From an uncultured Lachnospiraceae bacterium (GTDB lineage Bacteria; Bacillota_A; Clostridia; Lachnospirales; Lachnospiraceae): DNA of 14,345 bases. How positions within the stretch are numbered: the first letter of the stretch is position 1; each line of letters begins with the position of its first letter. The stretch spans positions 1 through 14,345 of the forward strand of contig CATLIP010000025.1 of NCBI GenBank assembly GCA_949957035.1, in the 5' to 3' direction. Under the pieces are notes generated by a model. It had not been told where the DNA came from. It ran no database searches and worked only from the letters and a program-made list of their open reading frames with translations. A program made the translations under genes and the position numbers. Positions 1 through 6,794 of the stretch are shown one piece after another.

Positions 1-884
1 CAGACCTGTTCCTCCGCCACGCCGGGCCGACGGTTTGTCAAAGGCGTTTTGACCTTGAGGGACCCGCCGGTGACCTTCAGATAGGTGAGCCGCGCGCCTC
101 GGGGGTCCCGGGACACCTTGAACACCTTGGCTCCAAAGCTCTGCCCGGTTTTCTGTTCTGTTTCGTCTATCTCTTCCCCCGGAATCACTTCATCCGCATA
201 CATATAACGTTTCATCCCATCCATAAATTCCTGAACGCCAAAAAGCCTCAATGCAGATCCAAAATAACAGGGATATACTTTTCTGTCTGCAATCAGGCGT
301 ATAATGGTTTCGCCGCACAGAGCGCCTTTCTCCAGATATTCTTCAAGTGCGGCGTCATCACACATTGCCAGCTCTTCATGGAGAATTTCCTCTTCCTCGT
401 CAAAGGCTGTGCATGCCCCGTCCAGATGGGTTTTAAGCTCTTCCAGAAGCTTTTGCCGGTCGATTCCCTCCTGGTCCATTTTATTGATAAACAGAAAAAC
501 AGGAATGCCGTACCTCCCAAGAAGACTCCAAAGCGTTCGGGTATGTCCCTGCACACCGTCCATTCCGTTGATTACGAGGATTGCATAATCCAATACTTGC
601 AGCGTACGCTCCATTTCTGTGGAAAAATCCACATGACCGGGAGTGTCCAAAAGCGTCACCTCCTTTTCTCCAAGGGTGAATACTGCTTGTTTGGAGAAAA
701 TTGTGATGCCGCGGCTGCGCTCTAACTCATAGGTATCCAGATATGCATTTTTATGGTCCACACGTCCCAGTTCTCGTATTTTGCCGCTTAAGTAAAGAAG
801 GCTCTCAGACAGTGTGGTCTTGCCTGCGTCAACGTGAGCAAGCATGCCTATACATATATGTTTTTTTTCTGATGAAATGTCCAT
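1..884 (-). CDS. Tet(M)-like / EF-G-like translational GTPase, C-terminal part beyond window
   Basis: This is an open frame from ATG at 884 running off the left edge, giving 294 visible codons of a family usually near 640-900 residues. The N-terminus is a translational GTPase G domain. The P-loop AHVDAGKT is at residues 16-23, RGIT of switch I at 58-61, DTPGHVD at 80-86, NKMD at 134-137, and a G5-like GSA near 230. From about residue 250 the EF-G domain II begins (KVFKVSRDPRGARLTYLKV). The order and motifs match ribosomal protection proteins (TetM/TetO/TetW), which release tetracycline from the ribosome in the cytoplasm. The sequence differs clearly from my memory of Tet(M), so it may be a housekeeping or drug-responsive paralogue rather than a true resistance gene. 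The start is supported by AGAGG about 8 nt upstream. The last 120 bases are much richer in GC than the rest. GTPase identity is secure; the resistance role is unproven. Confidence 0.9.
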   Translation of the reverse strand, partial: MDISSEKKHICIGMLAHVDAGKTTLSESLLYLSGKIRELGRVDHKNAYLDTYELERSRGITIFSKQAVFTLGEKEVTLLDTPGHVDFSTEMERTLQVLDYAILVINGMDGVQGHTRTLWSLLGRYGIPVFLFINKMDQEGIDRQKLLEELKTHLDGACTAFDEEEEILHEELAMCDDAALEEYLEKGALCGETIIRLIADRKVYPCYFGSALRLFGVQEFMDGMKRYMYADEVIPGEEIDETEQKTGQSFGAKVFKVSRDPRGARLTYLKVTGGSLKVKTPLTNRRPGVAEEQV

Positions 885-1065
885 AAAAATGCCTCTTTCT
901 GTGTGATAATAATACATTCATTATCATAACACAGAAAGAAGCATTCGTCGATAAGATAATAATAACCTTCGTCCCCTTCAAAATCAAGTCTCTCAGCCTC
1001 AGAAAACTTCTGAGCCTGTTCTCCATAAAAGGAAATTGGCGTTGAGATACGTCCCAACTATCAAA
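885..1065 (-). promoter_or_regulatory. Long 5' leader of the Tet(M)-like GTPase with SD-sequestering hairpin
   Basis: On the minus-strand transcript the segment 943-930 pairs with 903-890 over 14 bp (one G-U). The stem extends by a further 7 bp (926-920 with 910-904) around a 9-nt loop, with a 3-nt bulge at 929-927. The 3' arm contains the AGAGG ribosome binding site. The stem is followed directly by five U residues and then the AUG at 884. A smaller 7-bp hairpin lies upstream (998-1004 with 1008-1014). The structure could act as an attenuator, as an SD-blocking hairpin, or both. The tet(M) family is known to be controlled by leader attenuation. The pairing is seen in the sequence; the regulatory role is inferred. 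Confidence 0.6.
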
Positions 1066-1094
1066 AATATAAAATCAAGATAATTTTTTATCAA
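1066..1094 (-). promoter_or_regulatory. Candidate sigma-A promoter for the Tet(M)-like GTPase
   Basis: Reading the minus strand, TTGATA (1094-1089) and TATATT (1071-1066) are separated by exactly 17 nt, close to the consensus -35 and -10 elements. This would start transcription near 1058 and give a leader of about 170 nt, which contains the hairpins described separately. The region is AT-rich, so chance matches are possible. Confidence 0.5.
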
Positions 1095-1119
1095 TCCCAT
1101 ATATTTTTATCTCCCACTA

Positions 1120-1128
1120 TGCTATAAT
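1120..1128 (+). promoter_or_regulatory. Extended -10 promoter for the flavodiiron protein
   Basis: TGCTATAAT is a perfect extended -10 element (TGn plus TATAAT), 33 nt upstream of the start codon. No good -35 is visible, which is usual for extended -10 promoters. It lies back to back with the minus-strand promoter at 1066-1094. Confidence 0.6.
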
Positions 1129-1161
1129 GTACAAAATCAAACAGAATAGGAGTGATTACCA

Positions 1162-2952
1162 ATGGATATTTCAAACGATATCAAATACGTCGGCGTCAAC
1201 GACCACGCCATCGACCTGTTCGAAGGCCAATACACAGTAAAGAATGGCATGTCCTACAATTCCTACGTAATCATGGATGAAAAAATAGCCGTAATGGATA
1301 CTGTAGACGCACGTTTTACCCACGAATGGCTGGACAACATTGAAGCCGCCACAGGCTTACGCAAACCGGATTATCTGATTATACAGCATATGGAGCCTGA
1401 CCATTCCGCTAATATTGCGAATTTTATGAACGTATATAAGGACACAACAATCGTATCGTCAGCCAAGGCATTTGTCATGATGAAGCAATTCTTCGGCACA
1501 GATTTTGCAGACAGACAGTTAGTTGTGGCAGAAGGCGACACTCTTTCTCTCGGCAGACACGAACTTACCTTCGTAACCGCGCCTATGGTACACTGGCCGG
1601 AAGTCATCGTCACTTATGACAGCTTTGAGAAGGTACTGTTCTCAGCCGATGGCTTCGGCAAGTTTGGCGCATTGGATGTGAACGAAGAATGGGCGGATGA
1701 GGCGCGCCGGTACTATATCGGTATTGTAGGCAAATACGGCCCACAGGTACAGAGACTCTTAAAAAAGGCTTCCACGCTGGACATCCAGACAATCTGCCCG
1801 CTCCATGGACCAATCCTCAAGGAGAATCTGGGATATTATCTGGGACTCTACAATACATGGTCTTCTTACAATGTAGAGACAACCGGTATTGTCATCGCCT
1901 ACACCTCCGTATACGGCAACACAAAAAAGGCTGTGGAGGCGCTGGCTGACAAGCTGCACCAAAAAGGCTGCCCGGCTGTAATCGTCCACGACCTGGCGCG
2001 CTGCGACATGGCGGCGGCAGTAGCCGACGCATTCCGCTATGGCAAATTAATCCTTGCAACAACCACATATAACGCAGACATTTTCCCCTTCATGCGTGAA
2101 TATATCGAGCATCTGACCGAACGGAATTTCCAGAACCGTTTTGTCGGCCTCATTGAAAATGGTTCTTGGTCTCCTCTTGCCGCCAAGACTATGAAGCAGA
2201 TGCTGGAGGGATGTAAGAAGCTCACATTCGCAGATACCACAGTTCACATTCATTCTGCACTGAATGAAGAGAGCAATGCACAGTTGGAAGCTTTGGCTGA
2301 CGAGTTCTGCAAGAATTATCTGGCACAGCATGATGAGACTGCCGACAAGAACGACCTGACCGCACTCTTTATGATTGGTTACGGCCTCTATGTTGTGACC
2401 TCCAACGACGGAAAGAAGGACAACGGGCTTATTGTCAATACAGTGACACAGGTTACCAATACTCCGAACCGGATTGCCGTAACCATTAACAAAGATAATT
2501 ATTCCCATCATATCATCAAGCAGACGGGTATCATGAATATTAACTGTCTATCGACAGACGCGCCCTTTAAGGTATTTGAGAACTTCGGATTCCAGAGCGG
2601 ACGGACTGCGGACAAGTTTGCCGGATGCTCGCCGCTGCGTTCTGATAACGGACTGGTATTCCTTCCAAGATACATCAACTCTTTCATGTCCTTGAAGGTT
2701 GAGCAGTATGTAGATTTGGATACACACGGAATGTTTATCTGTACCGTTACAGAAGCCCGCGTGATTTCCAATGTGGAGACTATGACATACAATTATTACC
2801 AGAGCAATGTAAAGCCGAAGCCAGACACAGAGGGCAAGAAAGGATATGTGTGCGTGGTTTGCGGATATGTCTATGAAGGCGACGAATTGCCAGATGATAT
2901 CGTGTGCCCGCTCTGCAAGCATGGCGCGGCGGATTTTGTTAAAATCGAGTAA
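1162..2952 (+). CDS. Flavodiiron protein fused to flavin reductase-like and short rubredoxin domains
   Basis: This 596-residue cytoplasmic protein probably reduces O2 to water and/or NO to N2O. Residues about 1-240 are the metallo-beta-lactamase-like diiron domain, with all expected ligands: H76-x-E78-x-D80-H81, H144, D163 and H215. Residues about 242-390 are a flavodoxin domain with the FMN loop TSVYGNT at 248-254. Residues about 398-550 resemble the flavin reductase family (FMN-binding split barrel). The C-terminus has CxxC pairs at C564/C567 and C582/C585. Only 14 residues separate the pairs, the short rubredoxin type seen in rubrerythrin rather than the classical long form. The start ATG has AGGAG at 1148-1152. 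The gene ends before a strong hairpin and faces the Rieske oxidoreductase. The fusion suggests a largely self-contained electron chain. The activity ratio between O2 and NO cannot be read from sequence. Confidence 0.95.
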   Translation: MDISNDIKYVGVNDHAIDLFEGQYTVKNGMSYNSYVIMDEKIAVMDTVDARFTHEWLDNIEAATGLRKPDYLIIQHMEPDHSANIANFMNVYKDTTIVSSAKAFVMMKQFFGTDFADRQLVVAEGDTLSLGRHELTFVTAPMVHWPEVIVTYDSFEKVLFSADGFGKFGALDVNEEWADEARRYYIGIVGKYGPQVQRLLKKASTLDIQTICPLHGPILKENLGYYLGLYNTWSSYNVETTGIVIAYTSVYGNTKKAVEALADKLHQKGCPAVIVHDLARCDMAAAVADAFRYGKLILATTTYNADIFPFMREYIEHLTERNFQNRFVGLIENGSWSPLAAKTMKQMLEGCKKLTFADTTVHIHSALNEESNAQLEALADEFCKNYLAQHDETADKNDLTALFMIGYGLYVVTSNDGKKDNGLIVNTVTQVTNTPNRIAVTINKDNYSHHIIKQTGIMNINCLSTDAPFKVFENFGFQSGRTADKFAGCSPLRSDNGLVFLPRYINSFMSLKVEQYVDLDTHGMFICTVTEARVISNVETMTYNYYQSNVKPKPDTEGKKGYVCVVCGYVYEGDELPDDIVCPLCKHGAADFVKIE

Positions 2953-2964
2953 TCATTCAAGTCA

Positions 2965-2987
2965 GGAAGGGGCTTACCGCCCCTTCC
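2965..2987 (+). terminator. Hairpin terminator of the flavodiiron gene, shared by convergent genes
   Basis: A perfect 9-bp GC-rich stem (2965-2973 with 2979-2987, 5-nt loop) begins 13 nt after the stop codon and is followed by a moderately T-rich stretch (ATTCCTATTTCTT). It suits the plus-strand gene. The same hairpin lies just past the stop of the convergent minus-strand gene, but without a T tract in that direction. Confidence 0.7.
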
Positions 2988-2991
2988 ATTC

Positions 2992-4299
2992 CTATTTCTT
3001 CAAATCTCCGGCTGCCGGATTATCCAACAGCCTCCCAAACCCGTCAAACCTCGAGCCATGACAGGGACAGTCCCATGAATGTTCAGTCTTATTCCATTTC
3101 AGCGCACATCCAAGATGGGGACAGCGTTTTTCGGAAAAAGTCAGCAGGTTCTTAGCTGCCGTTATCCCATTGACAAATAACTGCGGTTTTATCATATTTC
3201 TCGACGGATTGAATACCTGCGCATAAGGGTTCTCCTTTTCCAAAATCAAATCCGTCAGAATGAAAGCCGCCGTCATGGAGGAAGTCATCCCCCATTTATT
3301 AAATCCCGTTGCAACATAACATCCCGGCAGATTCCGGGAATACCGCCCAATATAAGGTATACTGTCCAAGGTCATACAGTCTTGGGCGGCCCAGTAGTAT
3401 TTTTCATCCAGATTAGGATAATACAGCCTTGCACAATTTCTGATTTCCTCCCAATTACCGCCCTTTTCTCCTGTTCTGTGGCTTCCGCCTCCCAAGAACA
3501 GATAATCTCTGTAACTGCGAAAAGACATGCCATACTTCGCCTCGTCGATATACATTCCGTTAAGACTTGGCGCATCCTTAAGGGCAATCACATAGGACCT
3601 GTGCTGGTACATTTTCAAAGGATACATACCATGCTTGTTGTCTATAGGAAAATGTGTGGCAATGATAAGCTTCTGAAACGTAATTTCTCCATGCTCTGTG
3701 ACTGCCGCCTGTTCTTTGAGCTCCTTTACAAATGTATTTTCATAAATCTTCAGCCCCTTTGCAATTTCGCTTACAAATTTCAACGGATGAAACTGAGCCT
3801 GCTCTGCAAATCCTACAGCGCCCACAGTCTGAAACGGAAGCTCGCACTGATCTGTAAGTCTGGGGGAAAATCCAATCTGAGTAAGAGCATCTGCCTCTTC
3901 TTCCAATTTTTTCCGGTCATTCAGAGAATAGACGTAAGAATATTTGACTTCAAAATCGCAGTCAATCCTTCGGCAAAGTCTGGCGTATCTGTGTACAGCA
4001 TCCTGATTGGCGTCCAGATACATCCTTGCCCGTTCAGCTCCTATGCTTTTTAACAGTTTCCGGTAAATGAGTCCATGCTGAGACGTAATTTTTGCCGTAG
4101 TATTTTTCGTAATTCCCGCGCAGATTCTTTTGCCTTCCAAAAGGACGTAATCCACCCCCGCCTTTTCAAGAAAATAAGCGCATAGAATCCCCGCCATGCC
4201 TCCGCCGATAATCAGTACATCCGTTTTCTTACTGCCTTTTAGCTGTTTAAACTGCGGCAGGCTTATATTTTCAGTCCAGATTGAACGCATTTCCACCAC
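2992..4299 (-). CDS. FAD-dependent oxidoreductase with C-terminal Rieske [2Fe-2S] domain
   Basis: The protein has 435 residues. The N-terminus carries a Rossmann FAD-binding motif (DVLIIGGGMAG, GGGMAG at 32-37, with acidic E55 at the end of beta-2), followed by the TTAKITSQHGLIY segment typical of DAO-type proteins related to B. subtilis YhfW. The last 43 residues form a Rieske cluster site: CPH (C393, H395) and CPCH (C411, H414), with extra C398 and C413 as in disulfide-stabilised Rieske folds. The substrate is unknown. No signal peptide or membrane segment is seen. The start is a GTG at 4299, chosen because GGAGG at 4309-4313 lies 9 nt upstream; the ATG at 4290 would be 18 nt away. It faces the flavodiiron gene and is divergent from the alpha-galactosidase gene. 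Family assignment is strong; physiological role is open. Confidence 0.9.
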   Translation of the reverse strand: MVEMRSIWTENISLPQFKQLKGSKKTDVLIIGGGMAGILCAYFLEKAGVDYVLLEGKRICAGITKNTTAKITSQHGLIYRKLLKSIGAERARMYLDANQDAVHRYARLCRRIDCDFEVKYSYVYSLNDRKKLEEEADALTQIGFSPRLTDQCELPFQTVGAVGFAEQAQFHPLKFVSEIAKGLKIYENTFVKELKEQAAVTEHGEITFQKLIIATHFPIDNKHGMYPLKMYQHRSYVIALKDAPSLNGMYIDEAKYGMSFRSYRDYLFLGGGSHRTGEKGGNWEEIRNCARLYYPNLDEKYYWAAQDCMTLDSIPYIGRYSRNLPGCYVATGFNKWGMTSSMTAAFILTDLILEKENPYAQVFNPSRNMIKPQLFVNGITAAKNLLTFSEKRCPHLGCALKWNKTEHSWDCPCHGSRFDGFGRLLDNPAAGDLKK

Positions 4300-4363
4300 T
4301 CTTCATTTCCTCCATAATAGTCCTGTCTTCTAATACCGATTAGTTTTTGCTGTATTTCCAATA

Positions 4364-4393
4364 AATATACCTTCATGTATAGTCGGATTCCAA
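4364..4393 (-). promoter_or_regulatory. Candidate promoter for the FAD/Rieske oxidoreductase
   Basis: On the minus strand TTGGAA (4393-4388) and TATATT (4369-4364) are 18 nt apart, about 65 nt before the GTG start. The match to consensus is moderate and the region is AT-rich, so other placements are possible. Confidence 0.35.
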
Positions 4394-4397
4394 AGCG

Positions 4398-4412
4398 GAT
4401 TGAAAATCAATC
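4398..4412. promoter_or_regulatory. Palindrome GATTGA-AAA-TCAATC, possible operator
   Basis: A perfect 6+3+6 inverted repeat sits in the divergent intergenic region between the Rieske oxidoreductase and alpha-galactosidase genes. It is just upstream of the candidate minus-strand -35 and about 70 bp upstream of the plus-strand -10. Its size suits a dimeric regulator. No regulator gene is adjacent. Confidence 0.35.
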
Positions 4413-4462
4413 GAAAAACTACACTAAAATTTCCCGAATTTTTCTACCATTATGCCAAATCA

Positions 4463-4475
4463 ATTTCCGGGAAAT
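4463..4475. promoter_or_regulatory. Palindrome ATTTCC-G-GGAAAT overlapping the alpha-galactosidase promoter
   Basis: This perfect 6+1+6 inverted repeat occupies the -35/spacer zone directly upstream of the extended -10 at 4478-4486. Its position suits an operator for a repressor of the alpha-galactosidase gene. A partial copy of one arm (ATTTCCCG) occurs near 4429-4436. Confidence 0.4.
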
Positions 4476-4477
4476 CA

Positions 4478-4486
4478 TGATATACT
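4478..4486 (+). promoter_or_regulatory. Extended -10 promoter for alpha-galactosidase
   Basis: TGATATACT matches the extended -10 pattern (TGn, then TATACT). It lies 38 nt before the start codon, with no clear -35. AGGAGG at 4507-4512 follows as the ribosome binding site. Confidence 0.55.
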
Positions 4487-4524
4487 TTTAAGAAAAGGAA
4501 ATATTTAGGAGGACAGTAGGACTT

Positions 4525-6714
4525 ATGGGAATCATTTATAACGAAACATCAAAAACCATCACCTTACACACAAGACATACGTCTTATCAGATGAAGATTG
4601 GCAATCTGGATTATCTCCTTCATCTTTATTACGGACCGTCTATCCAAGATGCGGATATGTCCTACCAGATTATGCAATATGACCGGGGCTTCTCCGGCAA
4701 CCCTTACGAATCCAGGAATGAGCGTACCTTCTCGCTGGATGCTCAGCCGCAGGAATTCAGCACGCAGCAGCAGGGGGATTTCCGTACTGCAAGCATTGAA
4801 GTTGTCAACGGAGACGGCAGCTATTCTTACCACGGAAAAGCCGTCGATTATAAAATCACCAAAGGAAAATACCAATTGGAGACTCTCCCCTGCGTATTTT
4901 CCACAGATAAGGATACAGTGGATACACTGGAGGTTACCCTGTCAGATACCGTCAGCAATGTGCAGGTAGTTCTGCTCTACAGCGTTTTTGAAGAGGCAGA
5001 CATCATAACAAGAGCTGTAAAAGTTATCAATTCCGGCGATACCTCCATTCATTTGAAGAAAATCATGTCCGTCTGCGTAGACTTTCTGAACGGAAAGGAG
5101 TTCGACTTAGTAAGCCTTCCGGGGCGGTACGGTCAGGAGAGACAGGTGGAACGCCAGCATATGACCCACCACATCCACACCATCGGCAGTGTACGCGGCT
5201 CTTCCAGCCACCAGCAGAACCCCTTTGTAATTCTCTGTGATAAGAATGCCACAGAAGATTATGGGAAATGTTATGGTTTCTCCCTGATGTACAGCGGCAA
5301 TTTCCTTGCGGAAGCTGAACTTGACCAGTACGACCAGTTACGCCTTGTGATGGGAATCCACCCGAAACAGTTTGTATATGAATTAAAGCCACAGGAGGTC
5401 TTTGAAGGCCCGGAGGTTGTCATGGCATTTACCGAGCATGGATTTACCGGACTGTCCCATCTCTACCATGATTTCTATCGCACAAACCTCTGCAAGAGCA
5501 AGTTTGTACAAGAAGTGCAGCGCCCGGTACTGATCAACAGCTGGGAAGCGGCATTCATGGATTTCGATGATGTAAAGCTGGTGGAGATTGCCAGAGCAGC
5601 AAAGAACATGGGTGTTGACCTCTTAGTCATGGATGACGGCTGGTTCGGCAAACGTGACGACGATAACAGCGGTCTTGGAGACTGGTATGTGAATCAGGAT
5701 AAGATTAAGTGCGGGTTACATAAACTTGTGGAACAGATTAATGATCTTGGCATGAAGTTCGGCATCTGGTTCGAGCCGGAGATGGTGTCGGAGGACAGCG
5801 ACTTATACCGGGCGCATCCTGAGTGGACCATGCAGATCCCGGGACGCCACGCCGTACGCAGCCGTAACCAGATGGCGCTGGATATGAGCAGGCGGGATGT
5901 GCAGGACTACCTCATTGAACAGGTCAACGCCATTCTTGACGACGCCAATATCTACTATGTTAAATGGGACATCAACCGTTCCCTGGCGGATATCTGGTCT
6001 AACGAGCTGCCGCCCGAAAGGCAGGGGGAAGTCTATCATAGGTATATTCTAGGACTTTACCGGGTGATGGACAACATTATCAAGACACACCCGGATATCC
6101 TCTTCGAGGGATGCTCCGGCGGCGGCGGACGATATGACGCGGCAATGCTCCACTACTATCCGCAGTACTGGGTCAGCGACAACAATCACCCTATTGACCG
6201 GTTAAAGCTCCACTACGGTACTTCCTTTGTGTATCCGGTCTGCACGATGGGCGCCCACATTTCGGACAGCGGCAAATTCGTTCCGATTAAGACGAAGGCT
6301 GTGGTAGCCATGTGCGGGACATTTGGATACGAGCTGGATGCAACCCATCTGTCCGAAGAAGAGCAGACAATCTGCAAGGAGCAGAGCGATCTATTCCGCA
6401 AATATTATCCGTTGATTATCAAGGGAGATTACTATCGGCTGACGAATCCTTTTGAGGCAGGGAATATGACCGCATGGCAGCATGTTTCTAAAGATAAGTC
6501 GGAATCTCTGCTGAGCGTGGTTGTCACTAATCTGACCTGTAATGGACCTCAAGAATATATCCGCGCAAAAGGGCTTGCTCCGGATGCTATGTACAGTATC
6601 AATGACGGCAAGGAGTTGTATTCCGGCTCAGCGCTTATGAATGCAGGGCTTCCGATTAATCGGGAAGTGGATGATTACAGTTCATTTCAGTTTTATCTGA
6701 AAAGGCAGGATTAA
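4525..6714 (+). CDS. Alpha-galactosidase, glycoside hydrolase family 36
   Basis: This 729-residue enzyme hydrolyses terminal alpha-1,6-galactose from melibiose, raffinose and stachyose. The length is typical of bacterial GH36. An N-terminal beta-sandwich (about 1-340) precedes the TIM barrel, which shows DDGWFGKR (D370-D371), WFEPEMV, KWDINR with the expected nucleophile D482, SCSGGGGRYD (C530 onward) and the expected acid/base D552 in VSDNNHPIDR. A C-terminal beta domain ends the protein. No signal peptide is present, so it acts in the cytoplasm on imported sugars. No sugar transporter or regulator is adjacent, so it is a solitary gene here. The start has AGGAGG at 4507-4512, with a rather long 12-nt spacing. 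It is divergent from the Rieske gene and convergent with the exporter operon. Confidence 0.97.
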   Translation: MGIIYNETSKTITLHTRHTSYQMKIGNLDYLLHLYYGPSIQDADMSYQIMQYDRGFSGNPYESRNERTFSLDAQPQEFSTQQQGDFRTASIEVVNGDGSYSYHGKAVDYKITKGKYQLETLPCVFSTDKDTVDTLEVTLSDTVSNVQVVLLYSVFEEADIITRAVKVINSGDTSIHLKKIMSVCVDFLNGKEFDLVSLPGRYGQERQVERQHMTHHIHTIGSVRGSSSHQQNPFVILCDKNATEDYGKCYGFSLMYSGNFLAEAELDQYDQLRLVMGIHPKQFVYELKPQEVFEGPEVVMAFTEHGFTGLSHLYHDFYRTNLCKSKFVQEVQRPVLINSWEAAFMDFDDVKLVEIARAAKNMGVDLLVMDDGWFGKRDDDNSGLGDWYVNQDKIKCGLHKLVEQINDLGMKFGIWFEPEMVSEDSDLYRAHPEWTMQIPGRHAVRSRNQMALDMSRRDVQDYLIEQVNAILDDANIYYVKWDINRSLADIWSNELPPERQGEVYHRYILGLYRVMDNIIKTHPDILFEGCSGGGGRYDAAMLHYYPQYWVSDNNHPIDRLKLHYGTSFVYPVCTMGAHISDSGKFVPIKTKAVVAMCGTFGYELDATHLSEEEQTICKEQSDLFRKYYPLIIKGDYYRLTNPFEAGNMTAWQHVSKDKSESLLSVVVTNLTCNGPQEYIRAKGLAPDAMYSINDGKELYSGSALMNAGLPINREVDDYSSFQFYLKRQD

Positions 6715-6733
6715 AGATTTTTCAGGAAAAAAA

Positions 6734-6757
6734 GAGGAGTCCACACATGGACTCCTC
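6734..6757 (-). terminator. Intrinsic terminator of the ABC exporter operon
   Basis: A perfect 10-bp stem (6734-6743 with 6748-6757) with a 4-nt loop is followed on the minus strand by seven T residues (6733-6727). It lies about 37 nt past the stop of the last exporter gene. In the plus direction no T tract follows, so it is at best a weak terminator for the alpha-galactosidase gene. Confidence 0.85.
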
Positions 6758-6794
6758 GGGCTGCACGCCTCACGGGCAACGCAGCAAAATATGC

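Noticed and set aside
304..725. Short frames on both strands inside the first 730 bases
   Set aside because: They are out-of-frame reads of the Tet(M)-like GTPase, whose own frame is open to the window edge and carries all G motifs.
1..884. Calling the GTPase an acquired tetracycline resistance gene
   Set aside because: It is only distantly similar to Tet(M) as recalled, two thirds of the effector region is outside the window, and no mobile element is present.
3382..4053. Plus-strand open frame of 223 codons
   Set aside because: It lies entirely opposite the FAD/Rieske oxidoreductase gene, with no recognisable domain.
6734..6757. Hairpin considered as the alpha-galactosidase terminator
   Set aside because: The T tract is only on the minus-strand side, so it primarily terminates the exporter operon.
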